From positions 969,416 through 1,033,415 of the forward strand of contig NZ_JAAGWD010000001.1 of the NCBI RefSeq assembly GCF_010686685.1: a DNA stretch of 64,000 nt, in the 5' to 3' direction. Position 1 is the stretch's first letter. The number at the start of each line of letters is the position of its first letter. The position numbers were made by a program, and so were the translations under genes. This document shows, one piece after another, positions 27,360 through 38,437 of this stretch. The stretch is from Pontibacter burrus. GTDB taxonomy: Bacteria; Bacteroidota; Bacteroidia; Cytophagales; Hymenobacteraceae. Below the pieces are notes generated by a model. The model saw only the letters and a list, made by a program, of their open reading frames with translations. It was not told the origin of the DNA and did not search any database.

Positions 27360-27962
27360 CTATCGGTTTTTGTATGTTGCAATTGACTCCGAATAAGCTT
27401 TGGGCTGCTTGTGTACCTGCAATTCTACTGTAACACGAAGCTCATCTTCCACTTTAAACAGGCCGCCCATTTTCTTAGGTGTAGCCAGGCCTATCTCCGA
27501 AAAGTTAAGGCAAATATTACTCTTCAGGTAAGTGACACCGTTCCCTGGATGAGCATAAAAGCTCACGTTGCGTAGCGGAATGGTTTTGCCGGCTACAATC
27601 AGGTTAAGGTTGCCTTTATAATCATTGCCTTCCTTATTCAGATACACAACTTCAATTTTTGTATAAGGGTGCTGGCTGGCATTCAGTGCTTTCTCGAAAT
27701 CCTTATTAAGGAGAATGTTACCACAGTTAAACGCTTTTACAGGTATTGCCAGTTTGAGTCTTTCGCTCTGCGGAATGTGCCTGTTAAGTAAAAGTGTATC
27801 TTTCTGGGTGCTGCCTGTATAGGCACAGTTTATGTCGCCTAATGTGGTGCCTGCTGCTACAGATACTTTATTGCCCGTTATTACGATAAACTCTTCATTT
27901 TTGGGCAGTACTGTGGCGCTCAGCATAGAGACAGCAACCAGAAAGATACGAACAGGTAACAT
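27360..27962 (-). CDS. YceI-like secreted protein, second copy of the operon
   Basis: The 200-residue protein has a short N-terminal hydrophobic segment (about 1-20) and a YceI-like lipocalin fold. Marks are LKLAIPVKAFNCGNILLNKDFEKALNA (about 70-96), the strand-loop YKGNLNLIVAGKTIPL, and FSEIGLATPKKMGGLFKVEDELRV near the end. YceI proteins bind long isoprenoid chains in the periplasm; whether this one does is an inference. It is the last gene of a three-gene minus-strand operon and follows the barrel gene by 12 bases. It differs clearly from the first YceI copy. Confidence 0.78.
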   Translation of the reverse strand: MLPVRIFLVAVSMLSATVLPKNEEFIVITGNKVSVAAGTTLGDINCAYTGSTQKDTLLLNRHIPQSERLKLAIPVKAFNCGNILLNKDFEKALNASQHPYTKIEVVYLNKEGNDYKGNLNLIVAGKTIPLRNVSFYAHPGNGVTYLKSNICLNFSEIGLATPKKMGGLFKVEDELRVTVELQVHKQPKAYSESIATYKNR

Positions 27963-27974
27963 GGTAATTAAGGT

Positions 27975-29330
27975 TTAGAAAGAGATTGCTCCCTCGATCA
28001 TGAAGCCATCGAACTCACCGCCGTGACGGATGTCGGTAGGAGCGAAGCCTTTGTACTGTTGTTTCACATACTCGGCTTTGGCTAGGATATTCTTCGTCAC
28101 AAACCAGCCACCGCCTACCTGTATTCTGTTCAGGTTCACTTTGTTGTTCAGCACATCCGGAGTTGCGGCCAGTGGGGCCAAGCGTCCTTCCACTGCATTG
28201 TAGCGACCTGCTACGTACAGGTTCTCGTTGTTGCCGAAACGGTACACCAGGTCAGTGCCTACTTGTCTCCAGGTGCGGTCTGTTGGTTCGTCGGCTGCGC
28301 CTAGTCTGCCTTTGCCTTTCGCCTGCTCAAAGTTTCCGAAGAACTCAAGGCCGCGGTACTTCACGAATGGGTTCACTACAAAGGCCGTGATGCTGTTGGT
28401 AAGGCCCGGGTTAATATGCCCTGATGTAAAGTGAGTGGCTGTAGTAACAGCTGCTCCGCTGGCAACTTTGGCTGGGTCCATTACCAGGTGGTAGCGTGAG
28501 CCTGCACGGTCGCCGCCATACAGTGTGTTTCTAACAGAGCCTGCAGTTGTATAAACAGAGCCGGTTAAGCGTACGCGCAGGTCTTCGTTCAGCTGGCTGT
28601 CGTAGCCAAGTTTACCGATGTAAGAAAGCTTGCGCTGGCCTGGGGTCTGAATACCACCCTGTATCTCGCCGCCTGTTACAGAACCTACTGCCAGGAAGCC
28701 TTTGTATTGGTAGATTACTTCGGCACCGATTTCGGTAGTGAAGGCATCCATGATGTAGTTACCTACAAAAGTGTTCTGCAAGGTGTGGGCGTTATCTGAT
28801 CTGCGGTAGTGCGCATCGCCATAGTTGATCTCCATGTGGCCCACTTTCAAGGTCAGGTTTTCCATCAGCTTGTCTACCAGCGGGCTGTTCAGGAATTCAG
28901 CTTTGTCTACCTGTATGTAGCCACCTTTTACCCATGCTTCCGGGTGGTGCCTTGATGACAGGTAAGTGATCAGGTTCAGACGAACACCGTCGGCAAGCGC
29001 TACATCCAGGTTAAGGTTGGCCGATGCAAGGTTAAAGCCATTCTCAATTGGCATCAACTGGTTCAGGTTTACTTCGCTGCCTCCTTGCTGCTGCATTAGG
29101 GCTGTTGCCGAGTTCTTGTGCTTCAGGCCCTGGAATTGCTGCGCAAAACCACCGCCAAGTCGCACTTTAATGCCATCAAAGCCTATAGTGTCCTTTTTAG
29201 AAGTCTCGAATATATTAAGACCTCTTTTATCGTAAGGTCGGGCGTAAGGCAGGTCAGATAAGGTGATCTGCGCAAAAGAGCTCATGCTTATGCCAAGCAA
29301 CAGGCCCAGAGAGAGTGTAAACTTTTTCAT
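27975..29330 (-). CDS. Outer-membrane beta-barrel protein, porin-like
   Basis: The 451-residue product starts with a signal peptide (MKKFTLSLGLLLGISMSSFAQ). It then consists of alternating beta-strand-like stretches with Gly and aromatic residues, ending in a strand with terminal Phe (FMIEGAISF), the usual outer-membrane insertion signal. It resembles porin-like barrels of Bacteroidota; I cannot name the substrate. It is the middle gene of an operon between two YceI genes, which points to a joint task in envelope lipid or small-molecule handling. Confidence 0.8.
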   Translation of the reverse strand: MKKFTLSLGLLLGISMSSFAQITLSDLPYARPYDKRGLNIFETSKKDTIGFDGIKVRLGGGFAQQFQGLKHKNSATALMQQQGGSEVNLNQLMPIENGFNLASANLNLDVALADGVRLNLITYLSSRHHPEAWVKGGYIQVDKAEFLNSPLVDKLMENLTLKVGHMEINYGDAHYRRSDNAHTLQNTFVGNYIMDAFTTEIGAEVIYQYKGFLAVGSVTGGEIQGGIQTPGQRKLSYIGKLGYDSQLNEDLRVRLTGSVYTTAGSVRNTLYGGDRAGSRYHLVMDPAKVASGAAVTTATHFTSGHINPGLTNSITAFVVNPFVKYRGLEFFGNFEQAKGKGRLGAADEPTDRTWRQVGTDLVYRFGNNENLYVAGRYNAVEGRLAPLAATPDVLNNKVNLNRIQVGGGWFVTKNILAKAEYVKQQYKGFAPTDIRHGGEFDGFMIEGAISF

Positions 29331-29362
29331 GATGTTTGGTATCTTTAAGTTCTTTAGATTCT

Positions 29363-29962
29363 TTAGTTTTTAGTGTAAGAAGCCGTAGGCTGGAAGCTTG
29401 CCTTAAAGCTAAGTTTAAGGTCGTTGCCGGTTTTTACAGTGCCTAAAAGCGCTGTAGGTGGTTTGATGCCGAATTCGGTGAATTTGATGTTTGTCTCACC
29501 TGTCATTTGCACCACACCAGATTTTGTGCTAGTCTCCACGTTAAAGGTGACCGGCTTGGTAGTGCCAGCTATAGTTAAGTTACCTACAGCCAAAGCGCGG
29601 TTATTGTCCAGTGCGCGGAAAGAGGTCAGGGTAAACACAATATCTGTAAACTTGTTTGCCTTTAGCGTTTCATAAGCGATATCATCCATCTTGGCTGTGC
29701 CACTCTTGATCGACTGGGTCTTCAAAGTCACAGAAGCGGACTTTACGTTTTTAAGTGTGGTACCTTCTAGTATCATTTCAGCTTTGCCCTGGGCCTGTGC
29801 CGATGTCATTTCCCAATCGTGCAGGGTAGAAGTGCCGTTTACTTTAAGTTCGGTTTTGCCGGCCAGTTGGAATTGGGTCTGGGCAAGCAGCGTGTTTCCA
29901 AAGCTTAATCCTAACAGGATGCTGAACACGCTTATCAGTTTTATGGGGTTGAAAGTTCTCAT
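29363..29962 (-). CDS. YceI-family periplasmic protein
   Basis: The 199-residue protein has a signal peptide (cut near LLAQTQF, about residue 28) and a full YceI domain: LKVNGTSTLHDWEM (about 39-52), VTLKTQSIKSGTAKMDDIAYETLKANKFTDIVF, LTIAGTTKPVTFNVE, and FTEFGIKPPTALLGTVKTGNDLKLSF. The domain is a lipocalin-like barrel that in other bacteria binds polyisoprenoids. It is the first gene of the YceI / barrel / YceI operon. Confidence 0.9.
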   Translation of the reverse strand: MRTFNPIKLISVFSILLGLSFGNTLLAQTQFQLAGKTELKVNGTSTLHDWEMTSAQAQGKAEMILEGTTLKNVKSASVTLKTQSIKSGTAKMDDIAYETLKANKFTDIVFTLTSFRALDNNRALAVGNLTIAGTTKPVTFNVETSTKSGVVQMTGETNIKFTEFGIKPPTALLGTVKTGNDLKLSFKASFQPTASYTKN

Positions 29963-30322
29963 GATACTGGCGTTAAGGGTTACTACTATTTGTGTTATTT
30001 CTATGATGCAAAACTATAGCAGCCCGCCTCCCCAGCGAATGACATTGCGCAGCCCAATAGGTGATCTTAGCTTGTTATAAAGATGACGAAAGTTGTTTTC
30101 TGACCTAATCAGGTGTTTTACCGAGAATGAGGAGGATTTTAAGACGCATTTCTCTGGTGGTAAGGAAATAGTAGGGGGGGCGCTTACCTGATAGGCGATG
30201 GTTGGTAGCCTATAGTTTGTGCGCTACGGCTTAAACTGCATTATCTTCCATAGACGGAAGTGTAGCTAAAGACTGTTTACCAAGTCACTTTATGCAGAAA
30301 GTTGGAAAGTGGAGGTGTGGTA
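29963..30322. other. 360-bp intergenic region upstream of the YceI operon
   Basis: It should contain the promoter of the YceI operon (minus strand) and the end of the endonuclease V transcript. I see a run of seven G at 30175-30181, two CTATAG words and a small hairpin CTTCC/GGAAG near 30244-30259, but no gene. Confidence 0.4.
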
Positions 30323-31009
30323 CTACTTTACTTCGCTCTTAAATACAGCCGCATAGTGGTCGGCCAGGCGGGTTGGTTCGGGTAGTTTATATTTAGTGGC
30401 GCAGGCCATGGCTATAGTTGTAGCCGACTCCAGGTCCATCAGGTGGCCAGCCGAGACAAACACTGGCTTAATGTTATCTTTTGTACGGAGCACATTGGCG
30501 ATTATCTCATCCTTATACACCAATGGCGAGATAGAACCTTTGGTAGCTGCAGGTTCCTTATACTTTCCTACAAGCACCTTCTTGGCTACGCCCATAGTTG
30601 GTTTGTTCAGATGCAGACCCAGGTGGGTAGCGATGCCCAGGCGGCGCGGGTGCGAAATGCCATGCCCATCCACCATAATCAAATCAGGTTTTTGCTGTAG
30701 TTTTTCGTAAGCTTTTAGCAGGTTGGGTGCCTCGCGGAATGCCAGGAAACCCGGAATATAGGGCAGCTCAACTGAACCTACATGATACACCTTCTCTATT
30801 AACTCCAGTTGGGGATATGTCAGCAATACAAACGCAGAAAGAATCCTGTCTTCCCCTATAAAAGAGGAGTCGCAACCAGCAATCAGCTTTAGATCAAAAT
30901 CCGGCTTCTGAAGCACAATGCGCTCCTGCATTTCGCGCTGTTGCTCGGTGAGACGGGCAAGTATAGCCGGGTCGGGTGCAGGATAGTCGAAGCGCTGGTA
31001 ATAAGACAT
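30323..31009 (-). CDS. nfi: Endonuclease V
   Basis: Endonuclease V cuts near deaminated adenine (inosine) in nucleic acids. The 228-residue protein has the family motifs GCDSSFIGE (catalytic Asp, about 45-53), LPYIPGFLAFREAPNLL (about 83-99, catalytic Glu), and VDGHGISHPRRLGIATHLGL (about 113-132, catalytic Asp). Length matches the family. The gene is preceded by a repeat-rich leader (31017-31199). Confidence 0.93.
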   Translation of the reverse strand: MSYYQRFDYPAPDPAILARLTEQQREMQERIVLQKPDFDLKLIAGCDSSFIGEDRILSAFVLLTYPQLELIEKVYHVGSVELPYIPGFLAFREAPNLLKAYEKLQQKPDLIMVDGHGISHPRRLGIATHLGLHLNKPTMGVAKKVLVGKYKEPAATKGSISPLVYKDEIIANVLRTKDNIKPVFVSAGHLMDLESATTIAMACATKYKLPEPTRLADHYAAVFKSEVK

Positions 31010-31016
31010 GGTTTAA

Positions 31017-31199
31017 GTTTAGGAGTTTGAGAGTTTAGGAATTAAAAAGTTAGAAGGTTTGAAAGTTAGAAAGTTAAGTATGGGCTTGTGATTAAAGTAA
31101 AAGCTCAATGTTACGTGCATACGTTATTTCCTATTAATGGTGATAGCTGTTGTAGGTTACGGAAGTGAAAGCGCTCCATTCTCTAACTTTCTAACTCCT
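31017..31199. repeat. GTTAGAAAGTT-type repeat with inverted partner
   Basis: At 31017-31079 the plus strand reads repeats of AGTTTAGGAGTTTGAGAG, AAAAAGTTAGAAG and GAAAGTTAGAAAGTTAAG. At 31180-31199 the inverse CTCTAACTTTCTAACTCCT occurs. The two can pair over about 100 bases of spacer in the leader of the endonuclease V mRNA. A closely similar copy lies at 46189-46265. Confidence 0.6.
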
Positions 31200-31870
31200 T
31201 AGGCGCTGCAAGGGTAGATCAGTTTCGCGAATAATAAACGCCAGCGGCCATCTATAAAACCAAAATGAAACTCAAAGGAAGTGGCAGTATGCAGTACGGA
31301 TTTCTGTACCAGGGGTAAAGTAGCTTCTATCTGTTTTATCTGTGCCGGGGGCAGATCTGCGTAATTCCAGTAGCCACTTTTTACAAACCGCTCTGGCCCG
31401 GCAACAAAGCAGCCATCCTTGCTAAAGCCGGATGTGCCGGCATCATAATCCACGTCAGCGCAATCGAAGGTAGGCCAGGCTTCCTGTTTCAGGTCGCAGG
31501 TTTTTACTTCGTCTTTTATAGTCAGGAAAGAACGATCCTGGTATTGTCTTTTAAAGCTGTTTATATTTTTTACGAAAGTCATTTTAGGTAGCGCACCCGG
31601 CTGCTCAATTATCCAGAGGCCATGTTGCGGATGTACAAACTGGTTTATAGTTGCCGTGTCAGCCGCCTGCAGTGCTGAAAAGAACAGCTCGAACGCAGCC
31701 TTAAAATCGGTTGAATCGCTGGCTGTAGTTTCCTGCTTCTGTGCCGGCTCTTCCTGCACTGCTTTCAGGTCTTCGGTGCGCTGCGGCATAGTATTGTCGG
31801 CGGACTTGTTGCTATAGTTGCAGCTACAAAGCAGGAAAACGATAGATACGAAATGGAGCAGTCGTGCCAT
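31199..31870 (-). CDS. Lipoprotein of unknown function
   Basis: The 223-residue product has a lipoprotein signal (FLLCSC, Cys17). A Gln/Glu/Asp-rich spacer (about 25-50) follows, then a compact domain with conserved-looking aromatic stretches (AFELFFSALQAADTATINQFVHPQHGLWII, about 58-88; SFEFHFGFIDGRWRLLFAKLIYPCSA at the end). The layout recalls NTF2-like or SnoaL-like folds, but I cannot confirm a family. Two cysteines (Cys127 and Cys137 region) and one in PCSA might form a disulfide. Confidence 0.7.
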   Translation of the reverse strand: MARLLHFVSIVFLLCSCNYSNKSADNTMPQRTEDLKAVQEEPAQKQETTASDSTDFKAAFELFFSALQAADTATINQFVHPQHGLWIIEQPGALPKMTFVKNINSFKRQYQDRSFLTIKDEVKTCDLKQEAWPTFDCADVDYDAGTSGFSKDGCFVAGPERFVKSGYWNYADLPPAQIKQIEATLPLVQKSVLHTATSFEFHFGFIDGRWRLLFAKLIYPCSA

Positions 31871-31998
31871 AAAACAGTTCTTTTATAAGGCATACGCATG
31901 CCGCCGGGTTTGAGATAGTGTGTACCAACCCTGCATAAGTGGCGGCGTACTACAAAAGATGAGTTCGTATTTACCTCAATTTACCTAACCTGCTAACT

Positions 31999-32682
31999 AT
32001 GGAAATAAACTATACCTTCAACGATACGATCAAAATCGAGCTGGATGATGTTACGCTCTTAGGCGATCTTGCTGTGGTGGAAAATGCAAAGGGGCTGGTC
32101 GTATTCTCGCACGGGAGTGGAAGCAGTCGGCTAAGTAACCGCAACAGGTTTGTGGCCGAACATCTGCAGCGGTCCCGCTTCTCTACCTTGCTTTTCGACC
32201 TGCTTACAGAAGAAGAGGACCAGGAACAAGCCAACCGTTTTGATATACCCAAGCTTACCCAGCGCCTGATTAACACCACCTACTGGATACAGAAAGATGA
32301 ACGGATCAAAGATCTGAACATCGGGTTTTTCGGGGCGAGTACCGGTGCGGCTTCGGCCCTGGGAGCTGCCGCCGCTTTAGGGCCTATACTGCAGGCAGTT
32401 GTTAGCCGGGGCGGAAGGCCTGACTTGGCTGCGGAAGTACTGGCAGATGTGCTCGCTCCTGTACTGCTTATAGTTGGCGGGAAAGATGAACAGGTGCTGG
32501 ATTATAATATGCAGGCGCAGGAGCAATTACAGGGTATAAAAGACCTACAACTAGTGCCCGATGCTACGCACTTGTTTGATGAACCCGGAGCATTGGAGAT
32601 GGCTGCACAATTAGCTACCGACTGGTTCAGGAAATATCTGCAGCCAAGCAAACAACACCCCCTCCGGCAAGACAAACCTTAA
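31999..32682 (+). CDS. Alpha/beta hydrolase, dienelactone-hydrolase-like
   Basis: The 227-residue cytoplasmic hydrolase has the nucleophile Ser in FFGASTGAASALG (about 110-122), an Asp in LIVGGKDEQVLDYN (about 160-173) and the His in DATHLFDEPGALE (about 188-200). It lies just upstream of a phosphoribosyltransferase gene; in several bacteria the same two domains are fused in one protein. That suggests a joint, still unclear role. A 16-copy heptamer repeat separates the two genes. Confidence 0.85.
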   Translation: MEINYTFNDTIKIELDDVTLLGDLAVVENAKGLVVFSHGSGSSRLSNRNRFVAEHLQRSRFSTLLFDLLTEEEDQEQANRFDIPKLTQRLINTTYWIQKDERIKDLNIGFFGASTGAASALGAAAALGPILQAVVSRGGRPDLAAEVLADVLAPVLLIVGGKDEQVLDYNMQAQEQLQGIKDLQLVPDATHLFDEPGALEMAAQLATDWFRKYLQPSKQHPLRQDKP

Positions 32683-32726
32683 TCAATTCTGAATAAGTGA
32701 TTGTGTAAGATTAAAGTTTCCAGTAA

Positions 32727-32838
32727 ATAATTCATAATTCATAATTCATAATTCATAATTCATAATTCATAATTCATAATTCATAATTCATAATTCATAA
32801 TTCATAATTCATAATTCATAATTCATAATTCATAATTC
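32727..32838. repeat. Tandem repeat, 16 perfect copies of ATAATTC
   Basis: 112 bases consist of sixteen uninterrupted copies of the heptamer ATAATTC. The array ends eight bases before the ATG of the phosphoribosyltransferase gene. Such pure short repeats usually vary in copy number by slippage. Confidence 0.95.
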
Positions 32839-32846
32839 CTCAAACT

Positions 32847-33470
32847 ATGGACATGATCCGGAACAGGGAAGAAGCCGCAGCACTACTGGCAGAAAAGCTG
32901 ATGAAGTACAAAAATCAGGATGGAGTAGTGCTGGCTATACCCCGTGGTGGTGTGCCCGTGGCAGCTCCTATTGCCCGAAGCCTGCACATGCCGCTGGATC
33001 TGGTTCTGGTTAAGAAAATAGGCCATCCCGCCAACCCCGAATACGCCATTGGCTCCGTAGGTTTGGATAGCATTACGCTAGACCCAACTATAGATGTGCC
33101 CGCATCTTATGTGCAGGCCGAAGCCGAGCGTGTGCGTGAAGGCCTGCACGAGAAGTATGCCTTGTTCAGAGGGAATAAGGAGCCGCTAGCGTTGCAAAAT
33201 AAAGTGGTCATTATAGTAGACGATGGCATTGCGACCGGCAAAACCCTGCAGCAAACCATAGCTATGGTAAAAGAAAGGAAGCCAGCCAAAGTTATAGTTG
33301 CAGTACCGGTAGCGCCTCCATCAGCCATTACCAAACTGCATGGGCAGGTAGATGAAGTTGTTTGCCTGCTTACGCCACCTTTCTTCCAGGCGGTGGGCCA
33401 GTTTTACCAGGAGTTTACCCAGACCACCGATGAAGAAGTGATCGCGCTTATGCAGGAGTTGGGCACCTAA
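32847..33470 (+). CDS. Phosphoribosyltransferase-family protein
   Basis: The 207-residue type I phosphoribosyltransferase has the PRPP-binding loop VIIVDDGIATGKTLQQTI (about 112-129) and an upstream core AIPRGGVPVAAPIARSL (about 30-46). The family also includes the partner domain of hydrolase fusions, as with the preceding gene. The substrate base is unknown. Its ATG is 8 bases from the ATAATTC array, so the array replaces the usual ribosome-binding site region; copy-number changes could alter expression. Confidence 0.88.
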   Translation: MDMIRNREEAAALLAEKLMKYKNQDGVVLAIPRGGVPVAAPIARSLHMPLDLVLVKKIGHPANPEYAIGSVGLDSITLDPTIDVPASYVQAEAERVREGLHEKYALFRGNKEPLALQNKVVIIVDDGIATGKTLQQTIAMVKERKPAKVIVAVPVAPPSAITKLHGQVDEVVCLLTPPFFQAVGQFYQEFTQTTDEEVIALMQELGT

Positions 33471-33478
33471 ACTATAGC

Positions 33479-34804
33479 TTACTCAACTATAAATTTACTT
33501 CGAAGCACTTTCCCGCCAACTATAGCCTGAACTATGTACAGACCGGTTCCACGAAGCTCTTTTACATCCTGTTCATAACTGTAGTGGCCTGATGCACTGG
33601 TAGAGCCGCGCAGGTCTTTTACGTGTGTGCCGTTTATAGTATAGATCGAGACCGTTACCGGAGCATCCGGCATGCGTACCAGTATGTCAATCGTGACAGG
33701 TTTGCCCGATACTACCGTAGGGAATACCTGCAGCATTCGTTCTTCCGGAGAACTGGAAACCAGTATGGTTTTAGAGTAAGTAGTTGTACCGTCAAAATCC
33801 ACCTGTTTCAGTCTGTAGAAAAGATCGCCCATGGGGGCAGTAGCATCCGTAAATGTGTAGGTAGTTGGCGTTTGTGTAGTGCCTGCCCCGTTTACTTTGC
33901 CAATGGTGCTGAACTGCTTGGTGGTATCTAAAGTGCGCTGAATCTCGAAGTAAGCGTTGTTCTGTTCCGAAGCTGTTTTCCAGTTCAGTTCTATCTTGTT
34001 CTCGTCAGTTACGCGGGCGTTAAAGCTCACAAGCGAAACTGGCATTGGTCTAACTATAGGTAACAGGGCATTGTACCATTGCTGCGCCATCTGTTCTTCG
34101 CCGCGCTCGTTTGGGTGAGCCTCATCTGCCAGCATAGTGTTGATGTCGAAGCCTGAGTATTGGTCTACAACTATAACCGGCGATGCGGCGGTGTTTAGTT
34201 TTTCAGCCAGTGCAACTATTTTGGTATTATAATCCCGGATGGCGTTATCTGTATAGTTGTCGTTTTTGTTAGCGGGGATAAGTTGCGCCAGCAGTATGCT
34301 TACCGAACCGTTTTTAGCTCTGATTCCCCTGATCACCTGCTCCAGTTCTCCTATAGTTTCTGCAATAGGCTGATTCTGGAAAATATCATTTGTGCCAAGG
34401 TGAATAAGGGCAATATCAGGTGTGTACTGCTTCATCCAGTCCGAAAGTTTACCTTCTGGGGGGTAAGTTTCCTGATTTCCGTTCAGCATGTGGTCGGCGC
34501 GCCAGCCCCAGTGGCCTTCGTTTACGTTTGTAAAGGTTTTGCCTTTGTAGCTTGCATTCTGTTTAGGAGAATTAACTCCCCATTTATTCTTGTCATGCGA
34601 TCCTACAAACTCGAAATCCACGCCCGCATCTACCAGCTTTTTCCATAAGGGGAACCGATAGCTGGCTTTTTCGCCATCGCCCTGTGTAATAGAGTTACCA
34701 AGGCACATGATACGCACCGGTTGCGCAACTATAGTTTGCGGTACAAAGGAAAGAAGCAGAAACAGTATGAGCCCGTACAGTATTTTCACTATAAATAGAG
34801 GCAT
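33479..34804 (-). CDS. Secreted GDSL/SGNH esterase with T9SS sorting domain
   Basis: The 441-residue protein (ATG at 34804) has a signal peptide (cut near IVAQPV). An SGNH-hydrolase domain follows: block I RIMCLGNSITQGDGE with the Ser, HLGTNDIF as block III, and DEAHPNERGEEQM with the Asp and His as block V. Then come a linker and fibronectin-like region (about 262-360), and a C-terminal domain (about 365-441; LQVFPTVVSGKPVTI, GLYIVQAIVGGKVLRSKFIVE). The last part is typical of type IX secretion sorting domains, so the enzyme is expected on the cell surface or outside the cell. Confidence 0.88.
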   Translation of the reverse strand: MPLFIVKILYGLILFLLLSFVPQTIVAQPVRIMCLGNSITQGDGEKASYRFPLWKKLVDAGVDFEFVGSHDKNKWGVNSPKQNASYKGKTFTNVNEGHWGWRADHMLNGNQETYPPEGKLSDWMKQYTPDIALIHLGTNDIFQNQPIAETIGELEQVIRGIRAKNGSVSILLAQLIPANKNDNYTDNAIRDYNTKIVALAEKLNTAASPVIVVDQYSGFDINTMLADEAHPNERGEEQMAQQWYNALLPIVRPMPVSLVSFNARVTDENKIELNWKTASEQNNAYFEIQRTLDTTKQFSTIGKVNGAGTTQTPTTYTFTDATAPMGDLFYRLKQVDFDGTTTYSKTILVSSSPEERMLQVFPTVVSGKPVTIDILVRMPDAPVTVSIYTINGTHVKDLRGSTSASGHYSYEQDVKELRGTGLYIVQAIVGGKVLRSKFIVE

Positions 34805-37507
<2,703 letters not shown>

Positions 37508-37529
37508 TCTGAAGTTAAACTATAGGTAG

Positions 37530-37564
37530 GAAAGGCTGCACGAGAGATCGGGCAGCCTTTTTTG
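37530..37564 (+). terminator. Terminator of icd
   Basis: AAAGGCTGC (37531-37539) and GCAGCCTTT (37552-37560) form a stem followed by a T-rich run. Confidence 0.85.
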
Positions 37565-37689
37565 TTTATTGTTTTTATTTCAGCGTATTATTATCGTTTG
37601 ATAAAGTGACATGTCGACTTAGTAAGTTTGCTTATTTTATGGTTAGGTAAACCATTGTCAAAACTGAGTAACCAAAGCTGTGTAATAAT

Positions 37690-38367
37690 ATGCTGTTTTT
37701 AGTAAAGAGATTGCGGGCTTACTGGTTAGGCGATGTCAGTTTTGTAGCCTTGTTGGTAATGCTTGTTGCAGTAGTGTTTGTGCTACCCATTATCATGGAG
37801 ATAAGTAAAAAAGGGGTCTTGTTGTTTAATGTGATCCTGCTGAGCGTGTTCCTGTCCGGCATTTTTGCAACCAATAATTTTTGGGTAATGTTACTTTCAG
37901 CTTTCCTTTTTGGTGTGCATCTCACCCTACGTCTTATTCGCTTTGGCGACAACCCCTATTCTTATTATGTCTTAGAAAATGTGGTTGCTATTGCAAATAC
38001 GGCTGTATTTCTTTATATCAACCTACGGCTACTGTTTCGTGACCAAAGCGTAAATATGTATCGCATAATAGGGGCAGTTAACGTTTACCTGCTGCTTGCT
38101 CTGATGGGAGCTCTTACGTTGGAGGTAATTCATGCTGTTACAGGCGTTTCTATTGGAGGGAGAGTAGTGCTTACAGGGGCAGACCAGGATTATGTGCACT
38201 TTATTTATTTTAGCCTTGCATCGCTAACTACAGTGGGCTTCGGCGATATCTACCCTGTGAGTACGGCTGCTAAAATGGTGGCTACTAGTTTGGCTACTAT
38301 AGGGATCTTGTTTCCTGCAATTGTCATTGCCCGATTGGTTGGACTAGCCTCACAACAGCCTTCTTAA
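37690..38367 (+). CDS. Potassium channel family membrane protein
   Basis: The 225-residue membrane protein has about five N-terminal hydrophobic helices. They are followed by a pore region with the selectivity filter TTVGFGDIYPVS (about 184-195), which defines the two-helix ion channel family. The pore is preceded by YVHFIYFSLASL, the pore helix. No regulatory RCK domain follows; the protein ends shortly after the last helix. Gating is therefore unknown. Confidence 0.87.
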   Translation: MLFLVKRLRAYWLGDVSFVALLVMLVAVVFVLPIIMEISKKGVLLFNVILLSVFLSGIFATNNFWVMLLSAFLFGVHLTLRLIRFGDNPYSYYVLENVVAIANTAVFLYINLRLLFRDQSVNMYRIIGAVNVYLLLALMGALTLEVIHAVTGVSIGGRVVLTGADQDYVHFIYFSLASLTTVGFGDIYPVSTAAKMVATSLATIGILFPAIVIARLVGLASQQPS

Positions 38368-38437
38368 ATTGCGACATAAGCATACAGCTGTAACCTTTCC
38401 TGCAAAAATCTGCTACAGAAAAAGTAAATGAGCAGCT

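Noticed and set aside
32727..32838. CRISPR-like array
   Set aside because: The heptamers are directly joined with no spacers and there are no cas genes nearby; it is a simple tandem repeat.
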